Shown: positions 1-9,424 of the stretch, piece after piece | Layout: each line of letters begins with the position of its first letter | How positions within the stretch are numbered: the stretch's first letter is position 1 | Source: an uncultured bacterium | GTDB taxonomy: Bacteria; Cyanobacteriota; Vampirovibrionia; Gastranaerophilales; JAILCC01 | Length of the DNA: 64,000 nt | Assembly: GCA_949283935.1 (NCBI GenBank) | Contig: CASDUJ010000032.1 | Span: 1 to 64,000 of the forward strand | Direction: 5' to 3' | The notes under the pieces: generated by a model | Databases searched by the model: none | What the model was told of the DNA's origin: nothing | What the model saw: only the letters and a program-made list of their open reading frames with translations | Translations under genes and position numbers: made by a program

Positions 1-73
1 TGGAGGATAGGAGACTCGAACTCCTGACATCCTGCGTGCAAAGCAGGCGCTCTACCAACTGAGCTAATCCCCC
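1..73 (-). tRNA. tRNA-Ala (anticodon TGC)
   Basis: Read on the minus strand this folds as a complete cloverleaf. The acceptor stem is GGGGGAT paired with ATCCTCC, the D-arm contains AGCTCAGTTGGTAGAG, the anticodon stem is CCTGC/GCAGG around the loop TTTGCAC (anticodon TGC, alanine), and the T-arm contains GTTCGAGTC. The discriminator A is base 1 of the window, so a possible encoded CCA end cannot be seen. Confidence 0.96.
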
Positions 74-198
74 AAAATTACTTATCTACACAAAATTTAG
101 AATCAATTTACCAAATTCTTGAATAAAAACCGAAGTAAAATTGGATTATACAAATATTCTATTTTAAAAATTTTCTTTGTCAATTATTCTTTAATTTT

Positions 199-918
199 TT
201 AAAAAACAAGCTTGGGAATTTCCATATTTAAAACTCTTGAAATATCTATATTTTGCAAAATTTCACTAATTAAATTTTCAGGATTAATACCTTCTCTAAG
301 AACATCTAAATCAGGTAAAGTTCCTAAAATATCATATTCTATAATCTGTTCCAAAAGCTTTACTTCATTATGTAAATTATCGTCTTTTGAAGCAGGATTA
401 TATTTATTTAAAATCAATCCAAGAATTTCCAATCGATAGCTTTCTGCAACTTTTAAAGTCAATAAAGTTTTCGAAACAAAATCACCTTCAACATCAACTA
501 CAATTACTACAGGAAGTTTTAGCGTTAAAACTAAATCTACTAAACAAATCTTTCCTGCTAAAGGAGTCATAAGTCCGCCAGTACCTTCTACAATTACTAT
601 ATCATTTTCTTTTTTTGAAGTATTAAAATCTCTAATAATTTTTTCCATAGAAAATTTAATTCTTTCATTTTCAGCTGCTATAGCAGGAATGAAATTTTGT
701 TTAAAATTGTATGTTGAATAAGTTTTTATATTAGGATCAATTTTTTTTACAAAATTTAAATCTGGAGAAAATTGTTTGTCATTTGCATATTTACAACCAG
801 TTTGTACAGGTTTAAAAACAGCCATTTCATATCCAAGGCTTTGCATTACAGCTGCAATACCTGCTGAAAAAACTGTTTTTCCTGAATTTACACCAATAGA
901 AGTTACAAAAATATTCAT
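199..918 (-). CDS. bioD: Dethiobiotin synthetase BioD
   Basis: ATP-dependent synthase of the penultimate biotin step: it closes the ureido ring of 7,8-diaminopelargonate with CO2 to give dethiobiotin. The 239-residue length is normal. The N-terminus shows the BioD P-loop variant TSIGVNSGKT (residues 6-15), the substrate-loop KPVQTG (36-41) and EGTGG (111-115), all hallmarks of the family. It lies 21 bases downstream of deoB on the same strand, so the two may be cotranscribed. A TATAAT box also lies six bases before the ATG, with no Shine-Dalgarno sequence, so a separate leaderless transcript is possible. No other biotin gene is in the window. Function is confident from motifs. Confidence 0.93.
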   Translation of the reverse strand: MNIFVTSIGVNSGKTVFSAGIAAVMQSLGYEMAVFKPVQTGCKYANDKQFSPDLNFVKKIDPNIKTYSTYNFKQNFIPAIAAENERIKFSMEKIIRDFNTSKKENDIVIVEGTGGLMTPLAGKICLVDLVLTLKLPVVIVVDVEGDFVSKTLLTLKVAESYRLEILGLILNKYNPASKDDNLHNEVKLLEQIIEYDILGTLPDLDVLREGINPENLISEILQNIDISRVLNMEIPKLVF

Positions 919-939
919 AAAAAAATTATAATAGAAAAA

Positions 940-2103
940 TTAAAAAGAAGTACCATTTAAATTATTTTCTATGCCAAAATATTTCAAAATTGTAGCACTT
1001 ATATCTGCGAATGATTTTCTTACTCCTAAATCACCTGAAATAAAATTTTCGCCATAACAAATTATAGGAACTTGTTCTCTTGTGTGATCTGTTCCAGGAG
1101 TAGTTGGATCACACCCGTGATCTGCTGTAATTATTAACAAATCGTCATTTTTCATAACCGAAACAATTTTTGCCAAGTATGTATCAACTTCTTCCAGGGC
1201 ATTTTTGTATCCAATTACATCATTTCTATGCCCATACAACATATCAGTATCAACTAAATTAACAAATATGAGTTCTTTTTTTGTGTTTATTTGCTCAACA
1301 GCTTTTAATGTTAATTCTAAACCTTCTTTATTACATGAAGTATGAACAGCCTTAGTAATGCCAGATTTTACAAAAATATCTTCAATTTTACCTATTGCAT
1401 AAACTATTCCGCCATCTTTCTCAATTAAATTCAACATCGTATCAGAAGGTGGAGGCACTGAATAATCTCTTCTGGCTCCGGATATTCTTTTAAATTTTCC
1501 TTTTACAGTTTCAAACGGTCGAGCTATAACTCTACTAACATTGTATTTTTCATTTAATATTTTTCGAGCAATTTCACACCATTCATATAATTTCTCCAAA
1601 GATATTTTTTCTACATGACAAGCAATTTGGAAAACACTGTCCGCACTGGTGTAAATTATAGGATAACCAGTTAGCAAATGTTCTTCTCCCAAATCTTCAA
1701 TTATTTTAGTTCCAGAAGCAGGCAAATTTCCTAAAACTCCTCCACAATTAGTATTTGCAACAAATAAATTAATTAACTCATCTGGAAAGCCATTTGGATA
1801 AGTCTTGAATGGTTTATCTAAAATCAATCCGGCTATTTCCCAATGTCCAGTAGTAGTATCTTTTCCCAAAGATATTTCCTGCATAATTCCATAAGAAGCA
1901 ATTGGAGTGTTTGTAGCAGGAACTCCTTTTATTTCACATAAATTTCCGAGTCCCATTTTTTGCATAACAGGTAAATTTAAACCACCTGAAACCCTTGCAA
2001 CATTTGCAATTGTGTTACAAATTGGCAAATCCCCAAAATTTGAAGCATCAGGCATTGCACCTATTCCAGCTGAATCAATAACTACTAAAATAACCCTTTT
2101 CAT
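940..2103 (-). CDS. deoB: Phosphopentomutase DeoB
   Basis: Cytosolic Mn-dependent mutase interconverting (deoxy)ribose 1-phosphate and 5-phosphate in nucleoside salvage. At 387 residues it matches the family. The metal-binding start MKRVILVVIDSAGIGAMPDA, the phosphoacceptor region GKDTTTGHWE (about residues 80-89) and the C-terminal ITADHGCDPTTPGTDHTRE block are typical of DeoB in the alkaline phosphatase superfamily. No nucleoside phosphorylase or deoxyribose aldolase gene is adjacent. There is no clear ribosome binding site; a TAAAAT box lies seven bases before the ATG. It is divergent from the glycosidase gene that starts at 2198. Confidence 0.95.
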   Translation of the reverse strand: MKRVILVVIDSAGIGAMPDASNFGDLPICNTIANVARVSGGLNLPVMQKMGLGNLCEIKGVPATNTPIASYGIMQEISLGKDTTTGHWEIAGLILDKPFKTYPNGFPDELINLFVANTNCGGVLGNLPASGTKIIEDLGEEHLLTGYPIIYTSADSVFQIACHVEKISLEKLYEWCEIARKILNEKYNVSRVIARPFETVKGKFKRISGARRDYSVPPPSDTMLNLIEKDGGIVYAIGKIEDIFVKSGITKAVHTSCNKEGLELTLKAVEQINTKKELIFVNLVDTDMLYGHRNDVIGYKNALEEVDTYLAKIVSVMKNDDLLIITADHGCDPTTPGTDHTREQVPIICYGENFISGDLGVRKSFADISATILKYFGIENNLNGTSF

Positions 2104-2162
2104 ATTGAAAATTTTAACTCATTTTTGGGAGCCATGCAATATATTATGATACGTTACAACAA

Positions 2163-2191
2163 TATACACCGAAAGCAAATTAAGCTATAAT
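2163..2191 (+). promoter_or_regulatory. Promoter for a probable leaderless mRNA
   Basis: TATACA (2163-2168), a 17-base spacer and TATAAT (2186-2191). The -10 box is only six bases from the ATG at 2198, so transcription would start at or next to the A of the start codon. There is no Shine-Dalgarno sequence. The flanking gene is divergent, so a promoter is required here. Confidence 0.6.
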
Positions 2192-2197
2192 TTTGTC

Positions 2198-4480
2198 ATG
2201 AAAAATTTTTTAAAATTTACCGTATTATTAATATCATTTTTTTCAATTACTTTTGAGGTTTTTTCACATCAAATTGGTGTTTTGGAAACTGAAGAAAATT
2301 TTAATTGCCCAGTTTTATCTATTAAAACACCAAACAATAAACTACTAAAAATTCCCCAAAATTCTTTGTCTACTCTTAATCCTCAGAATACTCCTTTATT
2401 GATATTTTGCCAATACACAAATATAAGCGATAACACTTACAACAACATTGTTAAATATATTAAAAATGGTGGAAAAATAATTTTAATCACACCAAATACG
2501 CAAAACGAAGAAAAAATTTTCAAAAAACTTTGTAAACTTATTGGCGTAAATGTAGAAAAAATAAAATCTTCCAATGAAAAAATTGAAATAAATTGGGTAG
2601 AAAGAACATTAGATGGCAATAATTTAAAACAAAATTCTCCAATTGTTTACGCTACATTATACCCAGAAACTTCTCATTTAGCAGTTTTTGGAGATATAGA
2701 GCGACACGAAACAGCTATAAGTTTAAACTCAAAAGGCTCTATGATTGCTTGGAAATGGGGAATTGATGGAGAAAAAAAATTCAACGAAAAAAGTATGCAA
2801 TTTTTATTTGAAGAACTTTTACCACAAGCTAAATCAAAATCTCCTTTTTTACATCCCCTTTTTAATTATGAAGAAGATATAGAAAAACTAAAAAATAGCA
2901 GAAGTTACATAGAAAATTATCAAGATAATATTATAAATTATTCCCAAGATATTTCATCCGCACAACAAAATCTTGAATTATCAAAAATCAATGAACTTTT
3001 AGCTTCTTATTATTTCAAAAATAATAATTTTCAGTCTTACACAAAATACATAAAAACAGCTCAAGACAATGTATTTGAAGGCACTTATGGAACAAACAAT
3101 CTTGCTTCTGCTGAAAACAGAGGTATTTGGTTTGACAGAGGAACAGTAGTATCAATAAAAAATCAAAATGAAATGGCTCAATATTTTGAAAAACTAAAAA
3201 AAAGCGGAATTAATACAGTATACCTAGAAACAGTTAATGCAGGCTATGCAATATATCCTACAAAAATAGGAGTTCAAAATCCCTTAACAATAGGCAGAGA
3301 TCCCTTAGCTTGGGCAGTAGAAGAAGCTCATGCCAGAAAAATTAAAATACACGCTTGGATATGGATTTTTGCAGTAGGAAATGACAGGCACAATAAACTA
3401 CTAAAACAAAAAGATGATTATGTAGGCCCCATTTTAGAAAGAAATATGAGATGGGCTCTTTTGGGAGAATATGGCAATTTTAGGCCCAAAAGCCAACCTG
3501 AATTTTGGATAGATCCTTCAAACAAAGAAGGAGTAAATTACTTGATAAATTTAGCCAATGAAATTGTAAAAAACTATAACGTAGACGGAATTCAGTTAGA
3601 CTACATAAGATATCCATTTCAACGAAATGATAATCTTATGGGATTTAATCATAATTCTACAGAACAATTTGCTATTAAAACAGGAGAAAAACTTTTCGAA
3701 AATAATTATCAAACTAATTTTTTGTGGAATAAATGGAAAGAAAACAACATAAATGACTTTGTAAAAAAATTGTCTGTATCTACAAAACGAATTAAACCTT
3801 CATTAAAAATCTCAGCTTCAATATTTTCGAAATCACAACCTAATAGATTAAATTCAATTCAGCAAAACTGGGAAAATTGGATAATGAATTCATACATAGA
3901 CACACTTACTCCTATGTCATATTCTACAAGTTTAGAATCTTTAAATACAAATTTGTTTTATTTAAGACCTCAAATTGGAGCCTGCTTAATTTACCCTGGA
4001 ATTGCGCTTAAACACGTAGATGAAATTTCAATGTTAAAACAAATTGCAGCAATAAGAGAAGAAGGCTTTTCAGGAATTTCATTTTTTGCAATGGCTCAAC
4101 TGGATAATGAAAAAGCCAATTATATGAATTACGGCGTTTACTCCCAAAATGCATTAGACCCAACTTATAATACTCCAAAAGCAGCTGTTGCAATTCTTGA
4201 AGATTACAAAATAATGTTACAAACAATAAAACAAACAAATTCAGACCTAAAAGCAGAACAAAAAAACTTAATAGATGACATGATTTCTACAACAAACACA
4301 GCAATTTTCAGGGCAAATAGTGCACAACTAAACAGATCTATTGAAACTATTAATGATTTAATAAAGCAAAACGACATTTTTTTTAAAACTTTTTCCAAAT
4401 ACAATGACCAAAGAAAACAAACAGCTATTAGTTATTTAAAAAGAGCATCAAATTTGCTAAAAATATCTGCAAGAAAATAA
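2198..4480 (+). CDS. Secreted GHL10/DUF187-type glycoside hydrolase-like protein
   Basis: A 760-residue exported protein. Residues 1-24 form a signal peptide (MKN, a hydrophobic core, then VFSHQ). A region at about 60-160 (LLIFCQYTNIS, GGKIILITPN) resembles a flavodoxin/amidotransferase-like fold. From about residue 308 it carries the glycosyl-hydrolase-like 10 (GHL10, formerly DUF187) TIM barrel: GIWFDRGTVVS, NTVYLETVNAGYAIYP, KIHAWIWIFAVGN, VDGIQLDYIRYPF and PMSYSTS. Cyanobacteria have related proteins, usually thought to act on cell-wall or surface polysaccharide. The C-terminal 130 residues are helical and unassigned. The stop codon abuts the stop of the convergent neighbour. The substrate is unknown. 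Confidence 0.83.
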   Translation: MKNFLKFTVLLISFFSITFEVFSHQIGVLETEENFNCPVLSIKTPNNKLLKIPQNSLSTLNPQNTPLLIFCQYTNISDNTYNNIVKYIKNGGKIILITPNTQNEEKIFKKLCKLIGVNVEKIKSSNEKIEINWVERTLDGNNLKQNSPIVYATLYPETSHLAVFGDIERHETAISLNSKGSMIAWKWGIDGEKKFNEKSMQFLFEELLPQAKSKSPFLHPLFNYEEDIEKLKNSRSYIENYQDNIINYSQDISSAQQNLELSKINELLASYYFKNNNFQSYTKYIKTAQDNVFEGTYGTNNLASAENRGIWFDRGTVVSIKNQNEMAQYFEKLKKSGINTVYLETVNAGYAIYPTKIGVQNPLTIGRDPLAWAVEEAHARKIKIHAWIWIFAVGNDRHNKLLKQKDDYVGPILERNMRWALLGEYGNFRPKSQPEFWIDPSNKEGVNYLINLANEIVKNYNVDGIQLDYIRYPFQRNDNLMGFNHNSTEQFAIKTGEKLFENNYQTNFLWNKWKENNINDFVKKLSVSTKRIKPSLKISASIFSKSQPNRLNSIQQNWENWIMNSYIDTLTPMSYSTSLESLNTNLFYLRPQIGACLIYPGIALKHVDEISMLKQIAAIREEGFSGISFFAMAQLDNEKANYMNYGVYSQNALDPTYNTPKAAVAILEDYKIMLQTIKQTNSDLKAEQKNLIDDMISTTNTAIFRANSAQLNRSIETINDLIKQNDIFFKTFSKYNDQRKQTAISYLKRASNLLKISARK

Positions 4481-6943
4481 TTATTTTTCAAAATAAATTA
4501 TGGGTAAATTATTATCCATAGCAAATTTTCTCAGATATTCGGGAATTTCTTGTGTAGTTTTTCCTGTATAAAAAACAGCTTGTATTTTGTTAAATTTGGA
4601 AACAAGAATTTCATTATATTTACTTGAATGTTTTCTATTTTGTAAGAGTTCAGTAAATAATTTTCTTAAAATTTCAGCATCTTCAAAATTACTTCTAGCG
4701 ATATCCTCAAAGGACATATTCAAATACTTATTAACAAATTCTATATAATTTTGATTTGTAAAACTAAATTTGTTTTTTATTTTACTAGAAAAATAGCTTC
4801 GGACACTTTCATCACTAAATAAATATTTGAAAACATCATCTTTAGATTTACCGTACCCTGAAGCAATATCTTGATTTTCTCCTGCAATAATATCATTTGT
4901 ACAAACATTTACAATAATTCCTTGAGGTTTAAATGTTGAATTGTTATAACCTTTTTTGTGATACAAATAACTTGCAGAGGATAAACTCTTACTTGAACGT
5001 TCAACAAAAGTAGCAGCAGTAGCAAGACTTTCTTGGTTGTCTAAGGCATGTACAATTACAGCAAAATTATCAAAATCTAAAAAACGTTTTTGCCCATTAG
5101 AAATAAATTTTAACTTGTAATGATCCGGAATTTTATCGATAAACAATATTTTATTTTTTATGCCTTTGTATATAACTTCTTTTATAATATTTCCGTCAGA
5201 AACAAGTTCTGAGGCCTTAGGGAAGATTTTTATTTGGGGAAGAAATATAGTGTTTTTTTGTATTTGATAAATTTTTTTGTCTATCAAATTAGAAATTTTA
5301 TTTAAATTTTGACCGTAATATTCATAAAACAAATCATTACATTGAACCGCTTTTAAATCTGACCTAGTAAAAATTTTGGCTAAATCAAAAGTATTTTTTA
5401 TACGTAATTCATATGCAACTTCTTTTATTTTTTTCTCAATTTCTTTAGGAATGCACAAATTTATTTTCTGCAAAACTAAATCTCCAATATTATTGTATTT
5501 TGCAAACATTTTACATAAATCTCCATACCATTCGTGAGAATTAATTAAAGCATAAATTTTATTATTTTTTTCCGTTGACAAATTTATTTTCCTCAAAATT
5601 AATTCAGTATCAAATGCCGAATTATACGGATGTGATTTATCTTTTATCCCTTCAGCTTTTGTTAAATCGTGAAAAAGAGCTGAAATTAAAATAACATTTT
5701 TATCCTTTTTAGATAATGTGGAAAATCTTTCATCTTTTATTATGTTTTGTATAACTTTTAATGTGTGTACATCTACACTGTAAGAATGACATCCATGTTG
5801 TTTTTTGCCAACTGTAGTCAATAATTCAGGGAATAGATTGTATAATTCTTGTAGTTGTTGTGAAAATTTAGGAAATCCAATTACCATAACTTTATTTTCA
5901 CTTACAAATTTTTTAACCACAGGTTTTAAATCCAAAATAATATTTTGTAGAGTCGGATTTTGCATTACTGCTAATTTTTTATCATCAGCGGTAATTACGG
6001 GGTATCCATATAATTGAAGCCCTCTTTTTTCATCATAATCAAAATGCAAACCAAAATAATCCGTAACTATGTTTCTTTCACTTGGAGAAAGATTTTTAAC
6101 TTTTGCATATACTTCCTTTATAAAATCTTCTCGAGAAAATTTTAAATTAATTTTAGTTTTATCAAAATCTATATTTCTAAAATCATTATTTAAATCATAA
6201 AAATTTCTCAAAATATTTGCAAATAATTTAATTTGTTTTTTGGAAAAAGGTATTATGTTAATCCCCAAAGACTTTTGTAATTCAGGAATAAAGTTAAGAT
6301 ATTCATTTATATTTGCGGGGAAAAGAGGCATTACTTCTTTAATATTTTTAGGTACATGTTCCAATAATCTGTCTTCTTTTGTAACATTAAACATTTCCGC
6401 CAATAATTTTCTTCTTTCTATTAAACTAAGTTCCGATAAACTTTGTTTATTTTCAAGAATATCATATAACTCAGGTAAAAATTCTATCACATAATAAAAA
6501 TTAACATCTTTGTTTTTCAATATTTTTTGCGCCAAATAAAGTTCTTTTTTTGCCAAATCTTCATCATTTGGAATATTCGAGAAAAAATTTTCAATTTTAA
6601 ATGGCACAAAATCTTTTCGTACAAGCAGTTTATCAGCAATTTGCAGTTGTAATTTTGCAACATCAAAATTTGTTGACAAATTATTCAATATAACATTTTT
6701 TGAAGCATCATTTAATAAAAAATGAGTATTTGCCCATTTTTCTTTTAATATATCCATTTTATTTGAAGAATTATAGGGGTGTTTTTTGGTTTGATGATTT
6801 TGTTCAGGAAAAAATTCTTCTGCAAAATAAGAATCATTTAAGTTATTGCCAAAAGTACAATAAAATTTGTCATTGTTGAGTTGAATTATTTTAGCATTAT
6901 TTTTAGGATTAAAAATTTTAGTTGATAATTTACTTAAGTACAT
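4481..6943 (-). CDS. Large HD-domain protein with N-terminal YCTxGN tag
   Basis: An 820-residue protein with no full-length family that I recognise. At about residues 395-500 there is an HD phosphohydrolase domain: HSYSVDVHT, ALFHDLTKAEG, KSHPYNSAF, ALINSHEWYG. The spacing is like the HD domains of tRNA nucleotidyltransferase/PolA-like and GlnD-like proteins, but no nucleotidyltransferase motif precedes it. The N-terminus contains YCTFGNN, matching YCTLGNS in the 15913-17625 protein. The C-terminal 250 residues (FAVIVHALDN, PQGIIVNVCTNDI) are unassigned. No signal peptide is seen. Its stop codon abuts the stop of the convergent glycosidase gene. It could be a hydrolase acting on nucleotides or a host- or envelope-directed protein; this is open. 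Confidence 0.7.
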   Translation of the reverse strand: MYLSKLSTKIFNPKNNAKIIQLNNDKFYCTFGNNLNDSYFAEEFFPEQNHQTKKHPYNSSNKMDILKEKWANTHFLLNDASKNVILNNLSTNFDVAKLQLQIADKLLVRKDFVPFKIENFFSNIPNDEDLAKKELYLAQKILKNKDVNFYYVIEFLPELYDILENKQSLSELSLIERRKLLAEMFNVTKEDRLLEHVPKNIKEVMPLFPANINEYLNFIPELQKSLGINIIPFSKKQIKLFANILRNFYDLNNDFRNIDFDKTKINLKFSREDFIKEVYAKVKNLSPSERNIVTDYFGLHFDYDEKRGLQLYGYPVITADDKKLAVMQNPTLQNIILDLKPVVKKFVSENKVMVIGFPKFSQQLQELYNLFPELLTTVGKKQHGCHSYSVDVHTLKVIQNIIKDERFSTLSKKDKNVILISALFHDLTKAEGIKDKSHPYNSAFDTELILRKINLSTEKNNKIYALINSHEWYGDLCKMFAKYNNIGDLVLQKINLCIPKEIEKKIKEVAYELRIKNTFDLAKIFTRSDLKAVQCNDLFYEYYGQNLNKISNLIDKKIYQIQKNTIFLPQIKIFPKASELVSDGNIIKEVIYKGIKNKILFIDKIPDHYKLKFISNGQKRFLDFDNFAVIVHALDNQESLATAATFVERSSKSLSSASYLYHKKGYNNSTFKPQGIIVNVCTNDIIAGENQDIASGYGKSKDDVFKYLFSDESVRSYFSSKIKNKFSFTNQNYIEFVNKYLNMSFEDIARSNFEDAEILRKLFTELLQNRKHSSKYNEILVSKFNKIQAVFYTGKTTQEIPEYLRKFAMDNNLPIIYFEK

Positions 6944-6978
6944 TTTGTGTATTCTAAAATTAATTCTCTACCAATATA

Positions 6979-7007
6979 TTAATAGCAAGTAAAGAAAAAA
7001 TTGCCAA
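6979..7007 (-). promoter_or_regulatory. Promoter of the HD-domain gene (TTGGCA / TATTAA)
   Basis: On the minus strand, TTGGCA (7007-7002), a 17-base spacer and TATTAA (6984-6979), 36-64 bases before the ATG at 6943. The -35 box is part of TTTTGGCAATTTTTT, a sequence that recurs in the same orientation before other genes in this window. Confidence 0.55.
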
Positions 7008-7071
7008 AATCTTTTCTTGCTTTCATAAATATTTTTCTATATCATGGGGAAAAAATAGTGAGGAAATAAAT

Positions 7072-7353
7072 ATGATTACGATAAAAGAAGTTGAACACGT
7101 TGCAAAATTAGCCAGACTTGCTCTTACAGACGAGGAAAAGGCAAAATTTGCACCTCAATTAAGTTCAATTCTTGAATATGTAAATGAGCTTAACGAAGTT
7201 GATACGAATGGAGTTGAGCCAATGGCACATTCAATCAAAATTTCTAATGTTATGCGAGAAGATGAAATAAAACAAAATTTTACAAGAGAAGAAATGTTAA
7301 AAAATGCACCAGAAGAAGAGGATGGATTTTTTAAAGTACCTAAAATTAACTAA
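7072..7353 (+). CDS. gatC: Asp-tRNA(Asn)/Glu-tRNA(Gln) amidotransferase subunit C
   Basis: Small structural subunit of the GatCAB amidotransferase, which converts mischarged Glu-tRNA(Gln) or Asp-tRNA(Asn) to the correct amide form. The 93-residue sequence has the GatC pattern: VEHVAKLARLALTDEE at the N-terminus, ILEYVNELNEVDT in the middle, GVEPMAHS, and an acidic tail ending in FFKVPKIN. GTGAGG lies eight bases upstream of the ATG as ribosome binding site. It sits 21 bases before leuB and is probably cotranscribed. gatA and gatB are not in the window, so the complex is encoded at dispersed loci. Confidence 0.95.
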   Translation: MITIKEVEHVAKLARLALTDEEKAKFAPQLSSILEYVNELNEVDTNGVEPMAHSIKISNVMREDEIKQNFTREEMLKNAPEEEDGFFKVPKIN

Positions 7354-7374
7354 GTAAATTATTAAGGAGAAAAT

Positions 7375-8448
7375 ATGTCGAATTTTAAAATAGCAGTACT
7401 ACCAGGAGATGGAATTGGTCCTGAAGTAATAGCTCAAGGTTTAAAAGCACTAAAATCAATTTCAAATAAATTTGGGCATACTTTTGAATTTAAAGAAGGA
7501 TTAATAGGTGGTGTAGCAATTGATCAAACAGGAACACCCTTGCCTGATGAAACGATTCAACTTGCCCAATGTTCAGATGCAGTATATCTTGGAGCTGTTG
7601 GAGATTGGAAATATGATAAATTAGATCCATCAATTAGACCTGAAAAGGCTTTGTTAGGAATAAGAAAAGCATTAAAATTATATGCAAATCTTAGACCGGC
7701 ATTTGTGTACGAAGAACTCGTTGAATGTTCTCCTATCAAAAAAAATATTGTCGAAGGTGTGGACATTATGATAATAAGAGAACTGGTTGGAGGAGCATAT
7801 TTTGGGGAGCCAAAGGGAATTGAAAGTCGAAATGGCGAAAAAATTGGATTCAACAATATGGTTTACACAGAAAGCGAAATAGAAAGAATTGCCAGAAAAG
7901 GTTTTGAAGTAGCAATGAAAAGACGTAAAAAATTATGTTCAATAGACAAAGCTAATGTACTTGATGTTTCAAGATTGTGGAGAGAAGTTGTTTTACGCGT
8001 AGCAAAAGAATTTCCTGAGGTTGAACTTTCTCATATGTACGTTGATAATGCAGCTATGCAATTAATAAGAAATCCAAAACAATTTGATGTAATTGTTACA
8101 GAAAATTTATTTGGAGATATTTTATCAGATGAAGCTTCAATGCTTACAGGTTCTTTAGGTATGCTGCCAAGTGCAAGTCTTTCTTCAGAAGGTGTAGCTA
8201 TGTATGAACCTATACATGGAAGTGCTCCTGATTTCAAAGGGCAAAACAGACTTAATCCTATTGCTACCGTTCTTTCGGCTGCAATGATGCTAAAATACAG
8301 TTTCAATTTGGATAAAGAATCTGATGCAATTGAAAATGCAGTTAAAATGGTCTTAAAAGAAGGATACAGAACTGAAGATATAATGTCTGAAGGAAAAAAA
8401 CTTGTCGGCACTTCAGAAATGGGTGATATGATAGCAAGTTACATATAA
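7375..8448 (+). CDS. leuB: 3-Isopropylmalate dehydrogenase LeuB
   Basis: NAD-dependent oxidative decarboxylase of leucine synthesis, converting 3-isopropylmalate to 2-oxoisocaproate. At 357 residues it has family length. The start IAVLPGDGIGPEVI, the leucine-pathway marker AVGDWKYD, the substrate arginines in IRKALKLYANLRP and in IIRELVGGAYFGEP, VDNAAMQLIRNP, ENLFGDILSDEASMLTGSLGMLPSASL and EPIHGSAPD are all LeuB-type rather than isocitrate dehydrogenase-type. AAGGAG lies six bases before the ATG. It follows gatC closely; leuA, leuC and leuD are not nearby. Confidence 0.96.
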   Translation: MSNFKIAVLPGDGIGPEVIAQGLKALKSISNKFGHTFEFKEGLIGGVAIDQTGTPLPDETIQLAQCSDAVYLGAVGDWKYDKLDPSIRPEKALLGIRKALKLYANLRPAFVYEELVECSPIKKNIVEGVDIMIIRELVGGAYFGEPKGIESRNGEKIGFNNMVYTESEIERIARKGFEVAMKRRKKLCSIDKANVLDVSRLWREVVLRVAKEFPEVELSHMYVDNAAMQLIRNPKQFDVIVTENLFGDILSDEASMLTGSLGMLPSASLSSEGVAMYEPIHGSAPDFKGQNRLNPIATVLSAAMMLKYSFNLDKESDAIENAVKMVLKEGYRTEDIMSEGKKLVGTSEMGDMIASYI

Positions 8449-8472
8449 TTTTATTGTTCTTGTTGTTAAAAG

Positions 8473-8510
8473 ATTTCTGTAATTTTATTTGATTATATTA
8501 CAGGAATTTT
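8473..8510. terminator. Hairpin between convergent leuB and the TrmB-type gene
   Basis: An 11-bp stem with one G-U pair (ATTTCTGTAAT paired with ATTACAGGAAT) around a 13-base loop, followed on the plus strand by TTTTGAG. It is placed to end leuB and perhaps also the opposing gene. The T-run is short, so this is a moderate call. Confidence 0.45.
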
Positions 8511-8523
8511 TGAGTATTTGAGT

Positions 8524-9336
8524 TTAATGCATTTTTAATTTGAAATCTTTTCCTAAAAGTTTTTCTCTTAATTTTATAAGATTACTTCCATATACTTTAT
8601 TTAAGGATGCACCAAAATTATTTTCTATATCAATTTGAAACATATCGTGAATAATTAATTCTTTCATAATAAAAACAAGTGCACTATTTTTCGTGCAAAC
8701 AGCATCAGTAATTCCTTGTTCTTCATTGACTATACCAACTAAACCTTCTCTATCATCTACTGCCATAATAAAACATTTGCCAACAGTTTTTTCAAGAAAA
8801 TCTCCTCCACTATGTTGGTAAACCAAACCAAAATCACATTTTAAATTATTATAACCTACAACTTTGACCTCGACACCTCTATCAAAAGCATCTTTAATAA
8901 TTCCAACATATTTTTGAAAATCATCATCCCAAGCTTCAATTAAAATTTCTTTTTTGGCTTTTTCTATAAGACGGGTAATATTATCAGAAACACCCTTTTT
9001 GTCTTTTATGTTAATAATTGGTTCCACATAATCACCTGAAAAACTTAATAAATTTTCTTTTAAATAACTCATTGATTTTTTATATCTATTTTTATATCTT
9101 TCCAAAATTTCTTTAGGATCTACAGGCATATATGTTAATGGTTTTTCTCCGGTTGAAACAACAACTTTTTTAGTTTCAAGTGCTTTTAAAGTATCATAAG
9201 CTCTAGCTTGAGGAACTCCTGAATTTTTACTTACTTCATATCCTGTTGAATTTCCAAATTGCAAAAGAGCAAGATAAACCCTTGATTCATAAGTATTAAA
9301 CCCTAATTCCTTTAAATGTTCCAGTAATTCTTCCAT
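8524..9336 (-). CDS. TrmB-family transcriptional regulator
   Basis: A 270-residue protein with an N-terminal winged helix of the TrmB type (ELGFNTYESRVYLALLQFG, residues 11-29; then SGVPQARAYDTLKALE), a coiled linker, and a C-terminal domain of the phospholipase-D-like/TrmB effector fold (KKEILIEAWDDDF, GVEVKVVGYNN, LVGIVNEEQG). TrmB proteins usually sense sugars and control sugar or central metabolism genes. GGAAGAGG lies before the ATG. It is divergent from ychF and convergent with leuB. The target genes cannot be inferred from this context because the neighbours are housekeeping genes. Confidence 0.85.
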   Translation of the reverse strand: MEELLEHLKELGFNTYESRVYLALLQFGNSTGYEVSKNSGVPQARAYDTLKALETKKVVVSTGEKPLTYMPVDPKEILERYKNRYKKSMSYLKENLLSFSGDYVEPIINIKDKKGVSDNITRLIEKAKKEILIEAWDDDFQKYVGIIKDAFDRGVEVKVVGYNNLKCDFGLVYQHSGGDFLEKTVGKCFIMAVDDREGLVGIVNEEQGITDAVCTKNSALVFIMKELIIHDMFQIDIENNFGASLNKVYGSNLIKLREKLLGKDFKLKMH

Positions 9337-9424
9337 TTGCCTCTTCCAAAAAAAATATGCTTAGTGTACATTATTTAATATACTAACACTATTTTGGGCA
9401 AAAATAAAGAGAAAGGACTAAAAA

